From the NCBI GenBank assembly GCA_046309775.1, contig JBKCOM010000171.1:1-34269 (forward strand): DNA of 34,269 bases. The letters run 5' to 3'. Position 1 is the first letter of the stretch, and each line of letters opens with the position of its first letter. Below are positions 30,977 through 34,269 of the stretch, piece by piece. The notes under the pieces are model-generated. The model saw only the letters and a list, made by a program, of their open reading frames with translations, did no database searches and was not told the DNA's origin. Position numbers and translations under genes: made by a program. The stretch comes from JAIXWP01 sp046309775 (lineage in GTDB: Bacteria > Bacteroidota > Bacteroidia > Flavobacteriales_D > Sanyastnellaceae).

Positions 30977-31837
30977 ATGAAAAAGCTTATATCATTGTTT
31001 TCACTGCTTTTGATAGCATTTGCAGGCTTCTCGCAAGAACCAACGGAAAAATCTCTCCTTTGGGAAATCTCTGGAAATGGACTTAAGGAAAAGTCCTATC
31101 TGTACGGGACCTTCCACTTGCTTTGTCCTGATGATTTGATTTTTGATAAAAAGGTCACCGAAAAGCTGGATGTTTCAAAGGCGCTTTACTTGGAGTTAGA
31201 CTTTAGTAATCCGCAGATAGGTGTTGAGATGCAAATGGGAATGATGATGGCAGACGGCCATACTATTCGTGAATACACAGATAGCGCGACATTCGCGAGA
31301 ATGGGAGATTCTTTGAAGGCAAAAGTGGGTATGCCCATCGAGATGGTGAACAGCTTTAAACCAATGTTGTTGGCATCTCTGCTTTATCCCAGTGCTCTTG
31401 GATGCAACCCCGGCTCTCCTGAAATGGAACTAATGAAGCTCGCGGATGCTAAGGGTTCTAAGATCGCTGGTCTAGAGACGGTGGCAGATCAACTAAAAGT
31501 GTTTGAAGGAATTCCTTATGATTTGCAGACGAAAATGCTCGAAGAGTATTTACTTACGAGTGGAGCTATGAAGAAAGAAACCGAACAAATGCTCGATATT
31601 TATAGAAAGGGCGATGTCAAAGCCATGCATGATTTCATGAAAGAAGATCAGGACGGGATGGGCGCTTACATGGATTTGATGCTCTACGCTCGCAATCGAA
31701 ACTGGGTAGAAACCATTAAGGTACAGTCAGCAAAAGAAGCCTCTTTCTATGCCGTGGGTGCTGGCCATCTTGGCGGCGAACAAGGTGTAATTGCATTGTT
31801 GAGAAAGGCGGGTTTTACAGTAAAGCCGATCAAGTAA
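30977..31837 (+). CDS. TraB/GumN family protein, exported
   Basis: 286 residues with a signal peptide (MKKLISLFSLLLIAFAGFSQ). The TraB/GumN family, which includes the metalloprotease-like Tiki proteins, is shown by LLWEISGNGLKEKSYLYGTFHLLCP (G-x-x-H motif), ALYLELDF, GLETVADQLKVFEGIP and the C-terminal YAVGAGHLGGEQGVIALLRKAGFTV (second G-x-x-H motif). The paired motifs are thought to be a catalytic metal site. Probably periplasmic. It is 10 bp upstream of the ECF sigma factor and likely in the same operon. Confidence 0.88.
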   Translation: MKKLISLFSLLLIAFAGFSQEPTEKSLLWEISGNGLKEKSYLYGTFHLLCPDDLIFDKKVTEKLDVSKALYLELDFSNPQIGVEMQMGMMMADGHTIREYTDSATFARMGDSLKAKVGMPIEMVNSFKPMLLASLLYPSALGCNPGSPEMELMKLADAKGSKIAGLETVADQLKVFEGIPYDLQTKMLEEYLLTSGAMKKETEQMLDIYRKGDVKAMHDFMKEDQDGMGAYMDLMLYARNRNWVETIKVQSAKEASFYAVGAGHLGGEQGVIALLRKAGFTVKPIK

Positions 31838-31847
31838 ACAAGACACA

Positions 31848-32345
31848 ATGAACTCCGATCAATTCATTCAGGAGCTTCAGCTAAATCAACGTATTATTTT
31901 CAAGGTATGTTCTCTTTATTGCAAAGAGCAGGAGGATCGCGAGGATCTGTTTCAAGAAATCGTGGTGCAGGCCTGGAAGGCGGCAGATCGATTTAGGGGA
32001 GATAGCAAGTTTAGTACTTGGCTGTATCAAATTTCATTGAATGCGGCGATTTCTTGGTTTCGCAAGGAGAAGAAGCGCTCCAATGACGTGCCATTTGAAC
32101 GTGCTCATCTCGGCTCACAGTCGGATGACGCTTGGCAAGTAGATGAAAGAGAACAACAATATCAATTGATGCATCGAGCGATTGAACAGCTCGGTAAGAT
32201 TGATAAGGCAATAGTCACACTTTATCTTGAAGATTATGATTACAAAACGATTGGCGAGATGCTTGGAATTTCCGCAAACAATGTGGCAGTAAAAATGACG
32301 CGTATTCGGGTCGTTTTGAAAGAGCTCATGCAAAAAATGCAATGA
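31848..32345 (+). CDS. ECF-type RNA polymerase sigma factor
   Basis: 165 residues. Region 2 is DREDLFQEIVVQAWKAADRFRGDSKFSTWLYQISLNAAISWFRKEKK, and region 4 is IDKAIVTLYLEDYDYKTIGEMLGISANNVAVKMTRIRVVLKELM. The helix-turn-helix of region 4 and the spacing are typical of the small Bacteroidota ECF factors. The next gene starts 1 bp after its stop and encodes a membrane protein, consistent with a sigma/anti-sigma pair. Confidence 0.92.
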   Translation: MNSDQFIQELQLNQRIIFKVCSLYCKEQEDREDLFQEIVVQAWKAADRFRGDSKFSTWLYQISLNAAISWFRKEKKRSNDVPFERAHLGSQSDDAWQVDEREQQYQLMHRAIEQLGKIDKAIVTLYLEDYDYKTIGEMLGISANNVAVKMTRIRVVLKELMQKMQ

Positions 32346-32346
32346 A

Positions 32347-32985
32347 ATGGAATTAGAAGATTTTAAAAATATATATCAACGGAAAGAGGATTCGCAGACA
32401 TTGCGGAGCGCCGAGGAGTTGACTGCTTTAGTTAAAAGACGAAGCACGACTGCCATTGAAAAGGTGGTGCGTAATCTCCGAATGGAACTAATATTTGGAA
32501 CTGTGCTCTGTGTAGTTTTATCTGTTTACGTTTTCCGAATGCCAGGTTCGTGCATACTACCTTATCTGGCGGGATTGATCATAGTTTTTATGATCATTCA
32601 GACCTTGGTTTACATACCGATTTTTAAGAGGATAAAGAATTTACACGACAATAATGAATCATCTACTCGGGTATGGTTAAAATCGCTGATAGATTATTTG
32701 GAGCGGTTTATCAAATTGTACATTCGATCCATGGTGATTGCGATCCCAGCGGGTGCGGTCTTTGGGGGAGTTATTGGATATAATTCGGCAGGTCGAAAGG
32801 AGCCTGATCCAGCCGTGCCTGATGTGTTCAATAGCGAAGATCCGGCCGTTTTGATTATCATTATCATCGTATGTGTTTTGTTGTTTATAGGAACATTTTT
32901 CTTTTTACGTTGGGCAGTGCGGGAGATGTATGGCAAGCATTTGGAATGTTTGAAGGCGGCTTATGAAGAGTTGGGAGAGGAGTGA
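32347..32985 (+). CDS. Membrane protein, likely regulator of the ECF sigma factor
   Basis: 212 residues. A cytosolic N-terminal part of about 45 residues (FKNIYQRKEDSQTLRSAEELTALVKRRST) precedes four membrane segments: LIFGTVLCVVLSVYVF, LAGLIIVFMIIQTLVYI, MVIAIPAGAVFGGVIGY and VLIIIIIVCVLLFIGTFFFL. The tight coupling to the sigma gene (1 bp) and the topology suggest an anti-sigma factor; no known anti-sigma zinc motif is visible. Its stop overlaps the frame of the porin gene. Confidence 0.75.
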   Translation: MELEDFKNIYQRKEDSQTLRSAEELTALVKRRSTTAIEKVVRNLRMELIFGTVLCVVLSVYVFRMPGSCILPYLAGLIIVFMIIQTLVYIPIFKRIKNLHDNNESSTRVWLKSLIDYLERFIKLYIRSMVIAIPAGAVFGGVIGYNSAGRKEPDPAVPDVFNSEDPAVLIIIIIVCVLLFIGTFFFLRWAVREMYGKHLECLKAAYEELGEE

Positions 32986-33020
32986 TTTGGCGTAATATTG
33001 CGGCACTACTCCTTTCCTTT

Positions 33021-34100
33021 ATGAGGGCAGCCGCGTTGTTTATGATACTTTTTTTTTGTGTGGTGAAAGTTTTCACCCAGAGCGATAGCGCTGCGAATCC
33101 TATCCAGTTTAGTGGTCATATTGAGGCTTATTATGCGTATGATTTTGCCAATCCAGATGATCATGAGCGGCCTTCTTTCATGTATTCGTTTGATAGACAC
33201 AATGAAGTGAATTTGAATCTAGGATTCATAAAGGCTGCTTATTCGAAAGAACGCGTGCGCGGGAATATGGCTCTGATGACAGGCACGTACGCGAATTCTA
33301 ATCTAGCAAACGAACCGGGAGTTTTCAGGAATATTTTTGAAGCAAATGCGGGATATCAGCTTTCTACTAAAAAGAATCTATGGGTGGATGCAGGAATTTT
33401 TTCATCACATATTGGTTTTGAAAGCGCTATTGGAAAAGACTGTTGGAACCTCACGCGTAGCATGCTTGCCGATAACTCTCCTTATTTTGAAAGTGGTGTA
33501 AAAGTTTCTTATACCAACGATAGCGGCCGATGGTTTTTTAGTGGATTATTTTTGAATGGATGGCAACGCATTGCTCGTGTCGATGGAAACAATACGCCGG
33601 CTTTCGGACATCAAGTGACGTTTAGGCCAAATGCTAAATTGGTTTTTAATAGCAGCTCCTTTGTGGGCAGCGATACCCCGGATTCGACGCGGATGATGAG
33701 GTATTTTCATAATTTTTATATGCAATATCAAATAACAGAGAAGCTGGGTTTCATTTTTGGATTTGATGTTGGCGCACAGCAAAAAATGAAGGGCAGCGAT
33801 GCATACAACATTTGGTATTCCCCTGTTTTAATTGCGCGTTTATCTCCGACGAAAAAGTTTAATGTCGCTGCACGGGCCGAGTTTTATCATGACAAGAATG
33901 GAGTGATGATATTTACGGGAACGCCTAATGGATTTGAAACATTTGGAGCTTCCATCAATACGGACTTCATCTTATCTCCAAATATTATGTGGAGAATAGA
34001 AGCGCGCACCTTTAGCAGTCGTGATGCGGTGTTTATGGACGGCTCCTCACGCAGCAATTCCAATCACGCCCTGACGACATCATTGGCGATACAATTTTGA
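33021..34100 (+). CDS. Outer-membrane beta-barrel porin-like protein
   Basis: 359 residues from the ATG at 33021. The frame is open from a GTG at 32982 overlapping the previous stop, but MRAAALFMILFFCVVKVFTQ is the better signal peptide. The mature part begins IQFSGHIEAYYAYDFANPDDHERPSF and resembles the bbp2 (putative beta-barrel porin-2, OmpL-like) family: YSFDRHNEVNLNLGFIKAAY, WVDAGIFSSHIGFESAIG, and a C-terminal strand ending LTTSLAIQF. The last residue is Phe, the usual outer-membrane insertion signal. Last gene of the TraB-sigma-membrane-protein unit; substrate unknown. Confidence 0.85.
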   Translation: MRAAALFMILFFCVVKVFTQSDSAANPIQFSGHIEAYYAYDFANPDDHERPSFMYSFDRHNEVNLNLGFIKAAYSKERVRGNMALMTGTYANSNLANEPGVFRNIFEANAGYQLSTKKNLWVDAGIFSSHIGFESAIGKDCWNLTRSMLADNSPYFESGVKVSYTNDSGRWFFSGLFLNGWQRIARVDGNNTPAFGHQVTFRPNAKLVFNSSSFVGSDTPDSTRMMRYFHNFYMQYQITEKLGFIFGFDVGAQQKMKGSDAYNIWYSPVLIARLSPTKKFNVAARAEFYHDKNGVMIFTGTPNGFETFGASINTDFILSPNIMWRIEARTFSSRDAVFMDGSSRSNSNHALTTSLAIQF

Positions 34101-34155
34101 TTATACACCGCCGCCCCACGACCCCGTTAGGGCATACGCGTCAACTTAAGGATTT

Positions 34156-34269
34156 TTATTTGACAGCTTTTGATTTGCGTGGAGGTTCATTTTTGACGCG
34201 CTTTAATACGAAAGTATTTTTATCTTCTAGTATCCATTCCATTTCTTCACCCTTTTCTAATTCAGCACT
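34156..34269 (-). CDS. C-terminal end of a small protein, possibly AbrB-like (partial)
   Basis: 37 codons before the stop at 34158-34156: AELEKGEEMEWILEDKN followed by a lysine-rich tail ending SKAVK. The LEKGEEMEW-x-LEDKNT-x-VLKRV pattern resembles the C-terminal half of AbrB/MazE-type swapped-hairpin DNA-binding domains, but the N-terminal part lies outside the window, so this is a guess. It converges with the porin gene; the 55 bp between them contain no strong terminator. Confidence 0.5.
   Translation of the reverse strand, partial: SAELEKGEEMEWILEDKNTFVLKRVKNEPPRKSKAVK

Noticed and set aside
32982..33020. GTG start of the porin gene at 32982
   Set aside because: It would overlap the previous stop (GTGA), but the ATG at 33021 gives a cleaner signal peptide; the GTG remains possible.
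1..34269. CRISPR array, integrase, transposase or prophage module
   Set aside because: No regularly spaced identical repeats with unique spacers, and no recognisable recombinase or phage structural gene. The repeats present are simple-sequence arrays, and the Bro-N gene stands alone.

Overview
The window looks like chromosomal DNA of a member of the Bacteroidota, most likely the order Flavobacteriales. The evidence is a gldH gliding-motility lipoprotein gene directly behind a PSP1/RicT gene, several secreted proteins ending in type IX secretion (T9SS) sorting domains, promoters of the TAnnTTTG type, few Shine-Dalgarno sequences, and housekeeping proteins (GlyRS, Pgk, LepA, RecO, DNA polymerase III delta') in Bacteroidota-type versions. 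Base composition is moderately AT-rich. I see no complete insertion sequence, prophage, CRISPR array or integron.

Layout. 1-735: 5' end of a secreted protein gene on the minus strand, then about 640 bp without a convincing gene but with two kinds of simple repeat. 736-9872: recO (+) converges on a minus-strand block containing an OmpA-family lipoprotein, DNA polymerase III delta', tRNA-Val, gldH, a PSP1/RicT gene with a repeat-built C-terminal tail, a large MORN-repeat protein, a small membrane protein and lepA. 9969-11471: an Lrp/AsnC regulator and a methyltransferase, both minus strand, flank a plus-strand RNA gene at 10557-10792. That RNA has an excellent tRNA acceptor, D and T arm, a non-canonical anticodon loop, a variable region of about 70 nt and its own promoter and terminator. 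11528-16847: a three-gene operon with 4-bp stop/start overlaps encoding two secreted alpha/beta-hydrolase esterases around an Asp-box (BNR) protein, all with T9SS tails. 16857-19992: RidA family, DUF3108, phosphoglucose/phosphomannose isomerase and lipB. 19989-20948: a small accessory patch with an orphan T9SS tail and an MNT-HEPN toxin-antitoxin pair whose HEPN gene is frameshifted. 20949-26039: membrane protein, TetR regulator, DNA-alkylation-repeat protein and a beta-helix T9SS protein (minus), then a membrane protein and an outer-membrane protein (plus), then a PEBP-family pseudogene (minus). 26084-29939: glyS, SlyD-like FKBP, pgk and a Blc-type lipocalin. 30005-34100: a Bro-N protein, then a TraB/GumN protein, an ECF sigma factor, a membrane protein that is probably its regulator, and an outer-membrane beta-barrel protein. 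34156-34269: C-terminal end of a small minus-strand gene.

The most unusual item is the tRNA-like RNA at 10557-10792. Its helices, promoter and terminator all look intact, but it does not match a decoding tRNA or a tmRNA. Next come the repeat array inside the PSP1 gene, which is open in more than one reading frame and runs into gldH, the frameshifted HEPN toxin with intact catalytic motif, and tRNA-Val with C rather than U at position 33. All calls were made by reading the sequence; no database search or folding program was run.
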